Shown: positions 8,567 to 18,352, counted from the stretch's first letter. The stretch: DNA of 37,422 bases from an uncultured Alphaproteobacteria bacterium (GCA_902619045.1 CACNCX010000006.1:1-37422), one strand, 5' to 3'. Notes: a model not told the origin generated them from the letters alone. Made by a program: numbers and translations.

Positions 8567-9767
8567 TTTGAAAATTGTTTTTTATTGCGCTTAAAAAATC
8601 TTGAGTGTTTAACCATTTCTGATCTTTGTTAATTAATATTGCTAGATCTTTTGTCATTTCACCATTTTCTACAGTTTTGATACACGTTTCTTCTAATTTT
8701 TTAGCAAAATTTATTAATTCATTATTACCATCAAATTCTCCTCTAAAACTTAAACCTCTTGTCCAAGCAAAGATTGATGCAATAGGATTAGTTGAAGTTT
8801 CTATACCTTTCTGATGATTTCTATAATGTCTTGTAACAGTTCCATGTGCTGCTTCAGCTTCTACTGTTTTACCATCTGGGGTCATTAAGACACTTGTCAT
8901 TAAACCTAGTGATCCAAATCCTTGAGCAACAGAATCTGATTGAACATCTCCATCATAATTTTTACAAGCCCAAATAAAATTACCTTCCCATTTTAAAGCT
9001 GAGGCCACCATATCATCGATTAATCTATGCTCATAAACTATGTCTTTTTCTTTAAACTTATTTTTAAATTCATTATCAAATACATCCTGAAATAAATCTT
9101 TAAATCTTCCATCGTAGACTTTTAAAATAGTATTTTTAGTAGAAAGGTAAACTGGCCAACCAAGGTTAAGTCCATAATTAAAACATGCTCTAGCAAAGTC
9201 TTTAATTGAATTATCTAAATTATACATTGATAGGGCTACACCAGGTTTTTCAAATTCATATACATCTTTTGTAAAACCTTCAGATCCATCTTTAGGTTCA
9301 AAAACCATTTTAAGAGTTCCTGGTTTATTAATTAATGTGTCAGTCGCTCTATATTGATCACCAAAGGCATGTCTAGCAACTACAATTGGATGATTCCAGT
9401 TTGTAATTATTCTTGGAACATTTTTGCATATAATTGGCTGTCTAAATATTGTTCCTCCCAGTATATTTCTTATTGTTCCATTGGGAGAACGCCACATTTG
9501 TTTTAATTTGAATTCCTCTACTCGATTTTCATCAGGAGTAATTGTTGCACATTTTATTCCTACACCATATTTTTTCACCGCCTCGGCAGCATCTATTGTG
9601 ATTTGATCATTTGTCTCATCTCTTTTAATCACTCCAAGATCAAAATATTTGATATCTATATCAAGATAGGGCAAAATTAATTGTTCTTTGATGTACTCCC
9701 AGATGATTCTGGTCATTTCATCTCCATCCATTTCAACTACAGGGTTTTTAACTTTTATTTTTGCCAT
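8559..9767 (-). CDS. icd: Isocitrate dehydrogenase, NADP-dependent (eukaryote-like dimeric type)
   Basis: Oxidatively decarboxylates isocitrate to 2-oxoglutarate in the TCA cycle, producing NADPH. The 402-residue sequence is of the type II, eukaryote-like subfamily found in alphaproteobacteria: [17 protein letters not shown] at the start, the substrate-binding SPNGTIR loop (residues 94-100), [10 protein letters not shown], and the [16 protein letters not shown]-binding region near the C-terminus. Length is normal. Its start overlaps the LOG gene by 13 bases, and its end overlaps the convergent alaS by eight bases. Confidence 0.97.
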   Translation of the reverse strand: MAKIKVKNPVVEMDGDEMTRIIWEYIKEQLILPYLDIDIKYFDLGVIKRDETNDQITIDAAEAVKKYGVGIKCATITPDENRVEEFKLKQMWRSPNGTIRNILGGTIFRQPIICKNVPRIITNWNHPIVVARHAFGDQYRATDTLINKPGTLKMVFEPKDGSEGFTKDVYEFEKPGVALSMYNLDNSIKDFARACFNYGLNLGWPVYLSTKNTILKVYDGRFKDLFQDVFDNEFKNKFKEKDIVYEHRLIDDMVASALKWEGNFIWACKNYDGDVQSDSVAQGFGSLGLMTSVLMTPDGKTVEAEAAHGTVTRHYRNHQKGIETSTNPIASIFAWTRGLSFRGEFDGNNELINFAKKLEETCIKTVENGEMTKDLAILINKDQKWLNTQDFLSAIKNNFQIN

Positions 9768-10306
9768 TTAATTAATATATTTTTTAATTGATCAACCGTA
9801 TCTATAATGTGAAAACTGTTTTGTAAATTTTTATTTGAAAAATTTTCATCTTCAAAAAATTTAAATTGCTGAAATAGATTATCCCAGAAATTATTTTTAT
9901 TAAAAAATATTATTGGCTTATTATGAATCCCCATTACTTTCCAAGATACAACTTCTACTATTTCCTCTAAAGTACCTGTTCCTCCTGGTAATGCTAAATA
10001 CGCATCACCTAACTCAAATAGTAACTTTTTTCTTTCAGACATATTATCCACTATTTTTAATTCATCTATATTTTCAAAAATTATTTCTCTTTCAGATAAA
10101 AAATTTGGAATAACTCCCGTAACTCTATTTTTATATTTTTTTGCAGTCTTAGCAACCACACCCATAATACCAACTTTTGCCCCACCGTAGACAATATTTA
10201 TTTTAAATGATGATATTAATTTGCTAATTTCTTCTGCATCTTGATAATATTTATTACTTAATTTATCTGAAGATGAGCAATAGACAGTAATAGATTTAAT
10301 AGTCAT
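9755..10306 (-). CDS. LOG-family nucleoside 5'-monophosphate phosphoribohydrolase
   Basis: The 183-residue protein has the LOG (Lonely Guy, formerly 'lysine decarboxylase') signature: GGAKVGIMG, a SERKK segment with R92 and K93, and PGGTGTLEE at residues 107-115. Members hydrolyse the N-glycosidic bond of cytokinin ribotides or of ordinary nucleotides such as AMP. In bacteria a housekeeping nucleotide-salvage or damaged-nucleotide role is likely, but the substrate here is unknown. It sits 26 bases after the RND pump gene and overlaps icd by 13 bases, so it is probably co-transcribed with both. Confidence 0.9.
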   Translation of the reverse strand: MTIKSITVYCSSSDKLSNKYYQDAEEISKLISSFKINIVYGGAKVGIMGVVAKTAKKYKNRVTGVIPNFLSEREIIFENIDELKIVDNMSERKKLLFELGDAYLALPGGTGTLEEIVEVVSWKVMGIHNKPIIFFNKNNFWDNLFQQFKFFEDENFSNKNLQNSFHIIDTVDQLKNILIKWQK

Positions 10307-10332
10307 AAATTTAAATTTTTATTAGAAAAAAT

Positions 10333-13300
10333 TTAACTAGAAATTTTATTCTTATACCAATTCTTAATGTTTTCTCTAAACATTAATGCTGATGGCGTTA
10401 CAACTAATGTAAGAAATGTTGCAAAAAGTAGTCCAAATACTATAGCTGTTGATAATTGAACCCACCACTGAGTATCTGGCGAACCTCTGGTTATTTCTCT
10501 GGATATAAAGTCAACATTTGTCATTGTAACCATTGGTAACAATCCGAGTACTGTTGTAGTTGTTGTAAGTAAAACTGGTCTAAGTCTCTGTGCTCCTGTT
10601 TTGATAATTGCTTCTCTTATACTAGATGTTTTAGTCTTTAAAAAATCAAATGTATCAATCAATATAATATTATTATTTACAACTATTCCAGCAAGAGCAA
10701 TTACTCCAACTCCTGACATAACAATACCAAATGGCTGTGCTGTTACCATTAGACCTATAAAAACACCAGCTGTGGACATTACTACTGCAAAAAGAATTAA
10801 GAATGCACTATAAAAGCTATTAAACTGCAAAAGAAGTATCATTAGCATTAAAAATAAAGCTACACCAAAAGCACCTGTTAAAAACTCTTGAGCTTCTTTT
10901 TGGTCTTCATTTTCTCCTATAAGTTCTGCCCTTACTTTATTATCTAATTCATAACGTGGTAAATCTAATGTTCTTCCTCTCCAAGACGGAGCAGTATCTG
11001 AAATTCCTAACACGTACTCAAGTTCTTTTACTTTTCCATCCGGATAAGTTCCAGGCTCTACATCTGCCTGAATATTTATAGCATTTTTTGAGTCTACTCT
11101 AATTATATTTCCTGTTCTACTATTTGGAACAATTTCTACAAAATTGGATATTGGAACTAAACCATTTGAAGTAGTTACTCTTAAGTTATCAATTCTATCC
11201 AATGTTCTTCCTTCGTTTGGATAACGAAGATAAAGTGGTATACTTTCATTACTATCATCAGGTCTATATTCACCAAGTTTAAGACCGTTTGTTGCAAGTT
11301 TAATTACATTACCAATTGATGTAATGTTAGCTCCAAACTTAGAAGCTTGTTTTCTATCTACATTAATTTCCCATTCTATCCCAGGTGCTGGTAAATTATC
11401 TTCTACATTCATTAACTTTGGATAACTATCCATAAATTTTTTAAGCTTAATTCCTTCAGCAATTAAAAGTTGTTTATTATCACTGGTTAATTTAATGTTA
11501 ATTGGTTTACCTTCACCAGGACCACCTTGTTGTTCTCTTGACTCTACTTTAATCCCATTGATGCTTTTTGTGGCTTCCAAAATTTCTGCAAGAATTACTT
11601 TTGATTTTCTTCTTTTATCCCAATCTGTATATTCCAAACTTATTGATCCAATAAAGTCTTCTGATGCCTCTGATTGTTCACTTACATTTCCACTTAAAGA
11701 ATAAATATTTTTAAATTCTTGTCTTTCCGATTGAAGTTTTAAAATAATATTCTCAACTCTTGATACATAATCTTTTTTTTCTTCAACTGAGAGATTACCT
11801 CTTGCAAAGACTACAATTTTTGCAAGATCTGGTTCAACATCTGGGAAAAATTCTACACCTTCTCCAACTTTAGTATAGGTGTAGTTTACAGCAACTAATA
11901 TTACTAAAGCACTAATCATCACCTTTAAAGGATGAAATAATAAGAAGTTTAATACTTTTGCATAAAATCCAACAAAACCAGTTACGTTTAAAACAGGTTC
12001 ATTTGATTCTGAAGATAAGATTTTTGCATTTTTAGAAACTAATTTATCTGTAGAATTTACATTTTCTGAAATTTTATAAACTCTTGGTATAATTCTTATA
12101 AATACAAATATAAATAAAGCGAAGCTCAGTAAATATTTTCCAATTGTTATAAATAAACTAAAACTTTCAAGATTTAATAATCCAAATCCATAAGATAATA
12201 GATTGTAAAAAATTAATGATATTAGTAATGGTACAATAAATTGCAGAAGTATTCTTGAAACAGTATTTAAAATAGATCCTAAAACTGGGACAAACAGTAA
12301 TGCCATAAACAAAGAAGATATAAGAACGCATATAAGTGTAATTGGTAAATATTTCATAAATTCACCAGCTATACCAGGCCAGAATATTAAAGGTAAAAAG
12401 GCCGCTAGGGTAGTTGCAGTCGATGATATAATTGGTAGTGACATTTTTTTTGATGCGTTTGCGAAAGCATCTTTTACACCAAGACCTTCTTTCATTTTTC
12501 TATCTGCATATTCAACAACAACAATTGCTCCATCGACTAATAGTCCTACAGATAAAATTAGAGCAAATAATACTACTATATTAATAGTAAAACCCATTAC
12601 AGACAGAGCTAATAAACCTGATAAAAACGATCCTGGAATAGATACACCAACTAATAAACCAGATCTAACACCTAATGCTCCTAAAATAATAATTAAAACA
12701 AGAATTATAGCTGCTATGACGTTATTTTGTAGACTATTTAACATAGTTTTAATTCCTTTTGATTGATCATTTCCAAAAGAGATTTCAACATTTTCAGGAA
12801 AACTTTTAGCAGTAATTGCAGTTATTCTTTTTACTTCTTCAATAGTATTTATAATATTTTCACCAATTCTTTTGGAAACATCAATAGTTATTGAATTAGA
12901 TCCATTTACATTTGCATAAGATTGCCTATCTTCGAATGTTCTTTTAACTTCAGCTATATCTCTGAAAGTAATAACTGAGTCTCCGTTAGTTTTAACAGGA
13001 GTATTTAATACATCTTCAATAGTTTCGTATAAACCTGGAACTTTAATATCAAAACTTCCGTCACCAGTGTCTTGACCACCAGCAGATACCATTTTATTAT
13101 TTTCTCTAACAATATTAATAAGACTCTCAAGATTGATGCCATAGCTATCAACTGCAGTTGGATTAATTAATATGTCAACCTGCTCATTTCTTTTTCCGCC
13201 TATTTTAGCTTCTAAAACACTAGGAATTGTTTCTATATCATCTTGCAAAATATCAGCTAAATCTTGAAGAGTTCTATTAGGTACATCTCCGCTTAAAGAA

Positions 13301-13728
13301 ATGGATAAGATAGGAAATGTACTTATGTTAACTTCGTTAACTGTTGGTTCATCTGCTTCACTAGGTAGATCACCCTTAGCTCTATCAACTTTATCTCTAA
13401 TATCAACCATAGCTTGATCAGAATCAAATCCAGCATCAAATTCTAATAAAACATTACCGCCACCTGAATAAGCTGTTGACCTTACTTCTCTTACTCCTTC
13501 AACAGTTTTAACTTCATCTTCAATTGGTTTAACTAAAAGTCTTTCAGAGTCTTGTGCAGAAATACCATTTTGACTTAGTGAAATATAAACTATTGGTATG
13601 CTTACATCAGGAGATGATTCTTTGGGCATTGTGATATAAGTAGATGCACCCGAAAAAATAATAAAAATAAGTATTCCCATGAAAACTCTGGAATGGCTTA
13701 TTGCATAGTCTATAATATTAATTTTCAT
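10333..13728 (-). CDS. RND-family efflux pump, inner-membrane permease
   Basis: A proton-driven tripartite efflux permease of the AcrB/MexB-like (HAE1) superfamily, 1131 residues. Visible features are the N-terminal transmembrane helix, the first periplasmic porter domain, TM2-TM6, a second copy with a porter domain after residue 620, and TM8-TM12 with GIVVNNNIILID. In TM4 the proton-relay pair is D399-G400 (LLVDGAIVVVEYAD), so only one of the two Asp of AcrB is kept, a known variant. Between TM6 and TM7 there are two additional hydrophobic segments (about 491-517 and 524-548), giving perhaps 14 helices instead of 12. It lies five bases downstream of its adaptor gene. No TolC-like outer-membrane gene is nearby. 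Confidence 0.93.
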   Translation of the reverse strand: MKINIIDYAISHSRVFMGILIFIIFSGASTYITMPKESSPDVSIPIVYISLSQNGISAQDSERLLVKPIEDEVKTVEGVREVRSTAYSGGGNVLLEFDAGFDSDQAMVDIRDKVDRAKGDLPSEADEPTVNEVNISTFPILSISLSGDVPNRTLQDLADILQDDIETIPSVLEAKIGGKRNEQVDILINPTAVDSYGINLESLINIVRENNKMVSAGGQDTGDGSFDIKVPGLYETIEDVLNTPVKTNGDSVITFRDIAEVKRTFEDRQSYANVNGSNSITIDVSKRIGENIINTIEEVKRITAITAKSFPENVEISFGNDQSKGIKTMLNSLQNNVIAAIILVLIIILGALGVRSGLLVGVSIPGSFLSGLLALSVMGFTINIVVLFALILSVGLLVDGAIVVVEYADRKMKEGLGVKDAFANASKKMSLPIISSTATTLAAFLPLIFWPGIAGEFMKYLPITLICVLISSLFMALLFVPVLGSILNTVSRILLQFIVPLLISLIFYNLLSYGFGLLNLESFSLFITIGKYLLSFALFIFVFIRIIPRVYKISENVNSTDKLVSKNAKILSSESNEPVLNVTGFVGFYAKVLNFLLFHPLKVMISALVILVAVNYTYTKVGEGVEFFPDVEPDLAKIVVFARGNLSVEEKKDYVSRVENIILKLQSERQEFKNIYSLSGNVSEQSEASEDFIGSISLEYTDWDKRRKSKVILAEILEATKSINGIKVESREQQGGPGEGKPINIKLTSDNKQLLIAEGIKLKKFMDSYPKLMNVEDNLPAPGIEWEINVDRKQASKFGANITSIGNVIKLATNGLKLGEYRPDDSNESIPLYLRYPNEGRTLDRIDNLRVTTSNGLVPISNFVEIVPNSRTGNIIRVDSKNAINIQADVEPGTYPDGKVKELEYVLGISDTAPSWRGRTLDLPRYELDNKVRAELIGENEDQKEAQEFLTGAFGVALFLMLMILLLQFNSFYSAFLILFAVVMSTAGVFIGLMVTAQPFGIVMSGVGVIALAGIVVNNNIILIDTFDFLKTKTSSIREAIIKTGAQRLRPVLLTTTTTVLGLLPMVTMTNVDFISREITRGSPDTQWWVQLSTAIVFGLLFATFLTLVVTPSALMFRENIKNWYKNKISS

Positions 13729-13733
13729 TGAGA

Positions 13734-14975
13734 TTAGTTTATTGTTTCACCAATACTAATATATTCTTGTCCACTTACAATTAAATTTACTGTCTCAGGT
13801 AATCCAGAAACCCACATGCCATCTATTGTATCCTTAATTGTTTTGGTTGGATAGAAAGTAACTTTATTATCATTATCTACAGCTTTAACGCCTACAGTCC
13901 CATCGTCTAATAAAGTTAATATAGAAGGTGGTATTTTGTGAGCTTTAAGCTCTGAACCTTTGATAAGAATTTTAGTTGTTATGCCACTTTTATAAGAGAG
14001 ATCTTTGTTATCAGCTTCAATAGTAATTTCGAATGTTCTAGTACTAGTTTCAGCTGAGGGAGAAATGAAAGATATTATTCCATTTTTTTTAATACCATTA
14101 CTATCTTCGATTAAAGCTTTAGTACCAACACTCACTTTATTTACATCAAATTCAGATAAATAACCTTCAATCTTGATAGGGTCTAAGTCAATTATAGTAA
14201 ATAGGGGAGCGCCTATTGAAATGAATTCAGTTTCCTCAACCATTTTTTCTGAAATAATCCCATCAAATGGTGCCTTGATATTAGTTTTTTCTATATCAAG
14301 TTTTATGTTCTTTAAAATTGATTTTACATTTGAAATTTGAGCTTCAAGGTTTGCTAAGGTAGATTCAAATTTTATTTTAATATCTTCTCTATCAGCTTGA
14401 GCATTGGCAAGATTAAAAGATGCTAAACTTAATTTTGATTTTGAGCTTAAGCCTTTATCAATTAGTTGTTTTGCAGATGCATATTCAATTTCATACAATT
14501 CAATTCTTTCAACATTTTGTCTAAGTAGATTATCTCTGTTTTTTTCATTTAAAATTAGTTCTTTATTAAGTCTTTCTAAATCTTTTTTTGCACTAGAAAG
14601 CTTTTCATTTCTATCCTCTAGTGAGATTGTAATCATTTGATCATTTTGAGATACTCTATCTCCTCTTGCAAATTGAATATTATCTATATTGCCAGATGTT
14701 TCAGATTTAACATCAATTTTTTTATTATGAATAGTTTGACCTTGTAATTCAATAGATTGATCAATTAAACTGGAAGTAAATACCTTTGTTTCAACAGAAA
14801 ATGTAAATTCTTCATTATCATTATTTTCTGTATCTTGAGAATATGAAGTTTCTGTTTCAGTCCTAGTTTCTGTATCATCGTCTTGAGCAACAACATTGTT
14901 TGAAAATTGACCAGAACCAATCCATCCAACAACAGCGGCAAGTATTATGAAAGCTATAAATATTGATCTTTTCAT
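13734..14975 (-). CDS. RND efflux periplasmic adaptor subunit (MFP/HlyD family)
   Basis: Links the RND permease to an outer-membrane channel. The 413-residue protein begins with a signal peptide or N-terminal membrane anchor (residues 4-20, possible cleavage after VVA at 30). A Thr/Glu/Asp-rich linker (about 32-56) follows, then a split lipoyl half-motif, a long coiled-coil hairpin (about 120-225), the returning lipoyl strand (KAPFDGIISEK) and beta-barrel/membrane-proximal domains. It is first in the run with the pump five bases downstream. The start is divergent from rlmE, and the intervening 69 bases should carry promoters for both directions. Confidence 0.92.
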   Translation of the reverse strand: MKRSIFIAFIILAAVVGWIGSGQFSNNVVAQDDDTETRTETETSYSQDTENNDNEEFTFSVETKVFTSSLIDQSIELQGQTIHNKKIDVKSETSGNIDNIQFARGDRVSQNDQMITISLEDRNEKLSSAKKDLERLNKELILNEKNRDNLLRQNVERIELYEIEYASAKQLIDKGLSSKSKLSLASFNLANAQADREDIKIKFESTLANLEAQISNVKSILKNIKLDIEKTNIKAPFDGIISEKMVEETEFISIGAPLFTIIDLDPIKIEGYLSEFDVNKVSVGTKALIEDSNGIKKNGIISFISPSAETSTRTFEITIEADNKDLSYKSGITTKILIKGSELKAHKIPPSILTLLDDGTVGVKAVDNDNKVTFYPTKTIKDTIDGMWVSGLPETVNLIVSGQEYISIGETIN

Positions 14976-15044
14976 TAAATATCGTACATGTCATATATAT
15001 TAAAGTTACTAAAAAACAATTTTTTGTTAGCTTTATTATCTTTT

Positions 15045-15644
15045 ATGAAATCAAAAAACTGGCTTAATAGACAAAAAAATGATCAGTTTGTAAAGAAAGC
15101 TAAACATTTAGGGTATATAAATAGAGCTGCGTTTAAACTAGAAGAGATTGAGCAAAAATATAAAATAATTGAAAATTCAAAAGAAATACTAGAGCTTGGA
15201 TCTTCTCCAGGAGGTTGGACTCAAGTCATCTTAAATTATAATCCAAATACTAAAATAACCTGTTTTGATTTATTAGATATGAAAATGAATAATGAACGTG
15301 TTACTTTCTATAGAGAAGATTTTTTAAAATATAATTTTATTAATTTAAAAAATAAATTTGATTTAGTTTTATCTGATGTAGCACCAAATACCACTGGTCA
15401 TCAATCAACAGATCATCTGAGGATAAGTCAATTAATATATGAAGTCATAGACAGATTAGAAATAATATTAAAAAAACAAGGTTCATTTATATTCAAAATT
15501 TGGAAGGGAGAGGAAGAAAAGGAAATTATAATGATACTTAAAAATATTTTTGATAAAGTTGATTATTTTAAACCAAAATCATCAAGACAAGAATCAAGTG
15601 AAATATTTATAATATCAAGAGGATTTAGATTGAATGAAGAGTAA
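15045..15644 (+). CDS. rlmE: 23S rRNA (uridine2552-2'-O)-methyltransferase
   Basis: Methylates U2552 in the A loop of 23S rRNA during 50S assembly. I chose the ATG at 15045 (199 residues, MKSKNWLNRQKND), because homologues begin with this SAM-MTase segment. An upstream ATG at 14988 would add 19 mostly hydrophobic residues unlike the family. The K-D-K-E catalytic tetrad is present (K31, D111, K151, E186), and the SAM site is LGSSPGGW at 51-58. The last 11 bases overlap guaA, so the two are probably co-transcribed. Confidence 0.93.
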   Translation: MKSKNWLNRQKNDQFVKKAKHLGYINRAAFKLEEIEQKYKIIENSKEILELGSSPGGWTQVILNYNPNTKITCFDLLDMKMNNERVTFYREDFLKYNFINLKNKFDLVLSDVAPNTTGHQSTDHLRISQLIYEVIDRLEIILKKQGSFIFKIWKGEEEKEIIMILKNIFDKVDYFKPKSSRQESSEIFIISRGFRLNEE

Positions 15645-17187
15645 ATTAGAAACTATTTTAATTGTAGATTATGGATCTCAATACACACAATTAATAGCAA
15701 GAAGAATAAGAGAGTTAGAAGTCTTTTGTCTAGTCTATCCTTTTAATAAAATTACGAAAAAAATTTTAAATGAAATCAAACCATCGGCATTTATATTATC
15801 TGGAGGACCTAGATCAGTACTAGACATAAATGCTCCTAAATTAAATCAAGAAATTTTAAAAATGAAAAAACCAGTTTTAGCAATTTGCTATGGTATGCAA
15901 TTAGTAACAAAAAATTTGAAAGGTGTAGTAAAACGCTCCACGCATAGAGAGTATGGTCACACTATTATAAATATTAAAAAAAAATCACTTTTATTTAAAG
16001 GAATTAAGAAACAAAAAATCAAAGTATGGATGTCTCATGGAGATAATATCAATAAAATACCAAAACTTTTTTCAATAACTTCTTTATCAAATAATAAAAT
16101 TATTTCATCTATTGAAAATTATAAAAATAAAATTTATTGCCTTCAATTTCATCCTGAGGTCTATCATACAGATTTTGGTTCAAAAATAATTAATAATTTT
16201 GTTTTCAATATTGTAAGTATAAAAAATAAATTCAAAATTCAAAAATTTATTGAAAATAAAGTATCAGAATTAAAAAATGAAATTAAGAATAAAAAAATAA
16301 TCTGTGGTTTATCTGGAGGTGTAGATTCCACAGTTACTGCATATTTATTAAGCAAAGCCGTTAACAAAAATCTCTATTGTATTTTTGTTGATCACGGTCT
16401 TCTAAGAAAAAATGAAGCTAACGAAGTGAAAAAAATTTTTTCCAAAAAATTTGGCAAAAACTTTACTAAAATAAATGCTTCTAATATTTTTTTAAAAAAT
16501 TTAAAAAATGTTTCTGATCCTGAGAAAAAAAGAAAAATTATTGGCAAAACATTTATAGAAGTTTTTGATAAAGCAGCTAAAAAAATAACAAATGTAGATT
16601 ATTTGGGGCAGGGGACTCTTTATCCTGATATTATAGAAAGTATTCCATTTTTTGGAGGTCCAACAGCTAAAATAAAAAGTCACCATAATGTTGGGGGCTT
16701 ACCTAAAAAAATGAAATTAAAAATTGTGGAGCCATTAAGAGAATTATTTAAAGATGAGGTAAGAAATGTTGGAAGGCAATTAAAAATAGATAAACATTTA
16801 CTTTTAAGACATCCTTTCCCAGGTCCAGGTTTAGCAATCCGAATACCTGGGGTAATTGATAAAAAAAAGATCTTAATTCTTCAAGAGGCAGATCATATTT
16901 TTATAGAGTATCTAAAAGAGAAAAATCTTTATAATAAAATTTGGCAAGCTTTTGTTGTTCTTTTACCAGTAAAATCAGTAGGTGTTATGGGGGATGAAAG
17001 AACATACAATTACTCTGTTTCACTTAGAGCTATTACTTCAGTGGATGGAATGACAGCGGATTTTTATATGTTTACAAATAATCAATTAAAAGAAATATCA
17101 TCTCGTATAATTAATAATGTTAAAGGTATTAACAGAGTATTATATGACTTTACATCTAAACCCCCTGGAACCATTGAGTGGGAATAA
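15634..17187 (+). CDS. guaA: GMP synthase (glutamine-hydrolysing)
   Basis: Converts XMP to GMP with ATP and glutamine. The 517-residue protein has the N-terminal class I glutamine amidotransferase domain with nucleophile C85 (ICYGMQ) and partners H173 and E175 (FHPE), then the ATP pyrophosphatase domain with the P-loop SGGVDST at 227-233, and the C-terminal dimerisation domain ending KPPGTIEWE, a hallmark of GuaA. Length and domains are complete. It overlaps rlmE by 11 bases. The middle of the protein is strongly Lys/Asn-rich, in line with the AT bias. Confidence 0.97.
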   Translation: MKSKLETILIVDYGSQYTQLIARRIRELEVFCLVYPFNKITKKILNEIKPSAFILSGGPRSVLDINAPKLNQEILKMKKPVLAICYGMQLVTKNLKGVVKRSTHREYGHTIINIKKKSLLFKGIKKQKIKVWMSHGDNINKIPKLFSITSLSNNKIISSIENYKNKIYCLQFHPEVYHTDFGSKIINNFVFNIVSIKNKFKIQKFIENKVSELKNEIKNKKIICGLSGGVDSTVTAYLLSKAVNKNLYCIFVDHGLLRKNEANEVKKIFSKKFGKNFTKINASNIFLKNLKNVSDPEKKRKIIGKTFIEVFDKAAKKITNVDYLGQGTLYPDIIESIPFFGGPTAKIKSHHNVGGLPKKMKLKIVEPLRELFKDEVRNVGRQLKIDKHLLLRHPFPGPGLAIRIPGVIDKKKILILQEADHIFIEYLKEKNLYNKIWQAFVVLLPVKSVGVMGDERTYNYSVSLRAITSVDGMTADFYMFTNNQLKEISSRIINNVKGINRVLYDFTSKPPGTIEWE

Positions 17188-17309
17188 TATAAATAATTGA
17201 TTTTGTTATATTTTTAAATTTAAGATTTATGTATGCATTTTAAGAATTACTAAATTGCCTATATCGTATTATTAATAAAACACATTTAAACTAACCTCAG
17301 ATTTAAATT

Positions 17310-17315
17310 AGGAGG
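17310..17315 (+). promoter_or_regulatory. Shine-Dalgarno site of the ABC binding-protein gene
   Basis: AGGAGG is the strongest ribosome-binding site in the window, nine bases before the ATG at 17325. Most of it can pair with ACCTC at 17294-17298 (five base pairs to GAGGT at 17312-17316, 13-base loop), which could mask it. The region 17188-17324 before it holds no gene and no TPP-riboswitch core. Confidence 0.7.
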
Positions 17316-17324
17316 TATAATCAA

Positions 17325-18302
17325 ATGAAAATATTTTTAATATTTATTACTTCAGTTCTCTTATCTTTCAATAGTTTTGCAAATACTAAAATATCTTTTG
17401 CTTTAGATTGGAAATTTGAAGGACCAAGTGCACCTTATTTCTATGCAATAGATAAAGGACATTTTGGTGAAGAAAATTTAGAAGTTGAAATATCTGCGGG
17501 TAAAGGATCCTTAGATGCAATTCCAAAGGTTGCAACAGGAGCTTTCCCTATTGGCTTTGCAGATATAAACAGTTTAATCAAATTCTTAGATCAAAATCCT
17601 GGAGCGCCAGTTATGGCAGTTATGATGGTTTATGATAAACCTCCATTTGCAATTGCTGGAAGAAAAAGTCTTGGTGTTACAACTCCATCTGATTTAGAGG
17701 GAAAAATTCTTGGTGCGCCACCACCTGATGGTGCATGGGCACAATTCCCACCATTTGCTTCTGCAAATAATATTAATGTTGATAATATAACAGTGGAGCC
17801 AGTAGGTTTCCCAACAAGAGAACCGATGTTAGCTGAAAAAAACGTTGATGCTATAACAGGATTTTCATTTTCAATGTTTTTAAATTTAGTTCGTCTTGGT
17901 GTTCCTGAGGATGATATATCAATAATGTTGATGGCAAACTATGGATTAGAATTATATGGTAATGCCATAATAGTTAACACTGATTATGCGGATGCAAATC
18001 CTGAAATAGTTAAAGGTTTTTTAAAAGCTGTATCTAAAGGATGGACTGATGCTATGAAAAATCCTGAAGAAGCCGTGAAGAGCATGGTTGAGCGAAATCC
18101 AGCTGCTGATTTAGCTTTAGAAACAAGAAGATTGATACTAGCAATAGAAGGAAATGTTAATACTGATTACGTAAAAGAAAACGGTATGGGTAATATTGAC
18201 ATTGCAAGAATGGAAAAAGCTTTAGGACAGTTAGCAGAAACATACGAATTCACATCTGATCCAGAGATTTCATCATTTTTTACCGATAAATATTTACCTT
18301 AA
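17325..18302 (+). CDS. ABC transporter substrate-binding protein, NMT1/THI5-like (NitT/TauT class)
   Basis: A periplasmic binding protein of 325 residues with a signal peptide (cleavage probably after SFA at about residue 19). The mature part starts ISFALDWKFEGPSAPYFYAIDKG, the usual opening of NMT1/THI5-like proteins that bind sulfonates, nitrate, pyrimidines or other small nitrogen compounds. The conserved VGFPTREPMLAEKNVDAITGFSF segment points to a subgroup common in marine alphaproteobacteria whose ligand is not known to me. No THI5-type CCCFC motif is present, so it is a binder rather than HMP-P synthase. It starts the importer operon and has a strong Shine-Dalgarno site. Confidence 0.88.
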   Translation: MKIFLIFITSVLLSFNSFANTKISFALDWKFEGPSAPYFYAIDKGHFGEENLEVEISAGKGSLDAIPKVATGAFPIGFADINSLIKFLDQNPGAPVMAVMMVYDKPPFAIAGRKSLGVTTPSDLEGKILGAPPPDGAWAQFPPFASANNINVDNITVEPVGFPTREPMLAEKNVDAITGFSFSMFLNLVRLGVPEDDISIMLMANYGLELYGNAIIVNTDYADANPEIVKGFLKAVSKGWTDAMKNPEEAVKSMVERNPAADLALETRRLILAIEGNVNTDYVKENGMGNIDIARMEKALGQLAETYEFTSDPEISSFFTDKYLP

Positions 18303-18310
18303 TATTTTTT

Positions 18311-18337
18311 TATGGGGTAGACTATTTCTACCCCATA
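18311..18337 (+). other. Intra-operon stem-loop between binding-protein and ATPase genes
   Basis: TATGGGGTAG (18311-18320) and CTACCCCATA (18328-18337) form a perfect 10-bp stem with a seven-base loop, nine bases after the binding-protein stop. No T tract follows, so it is not an ordinary terminator. Such hairpins at this position often stabilise the upstream mRNA or attenuate read-through, giving more binding protein than ATPase and permease. That role is inferred. Confidence 0.8.
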
Positions 18338-18352
18338 TACTAATCATAACTT

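Noticed and set aside
10601-10813. Plus-strand open frame of 70 codons inside the RND pump gene
   Set aside because: It is an antisense shadow of conserved transmembrane codons, with no homology pattern or ribosome-binding site. The same applies to other short antisense frames, for example in moaA, alaS and icd.
14988-15044. Upstream ATG for rlmE adding 19 hydrophobic residues (possible signal or leader)
   Set aside because: RlmE is cytosolic and homologues begin near the internal Met. The extension would also consume the promoter space shared with the adaptor gene.
17188-17324. TPP or other riboswitch before the THI5-like binding protein
   Set aside because: No CTGAGA core, paired P-elements or other recognisable riboswitch consensus is present in the 137 bases.
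17325-18302. Binding protein as HMP-P synthase (THI5)
   Set aside because: No CCCFC-type iron motif and a clear signal peptide, with ATPase and permease genes following; it is a transport protein.
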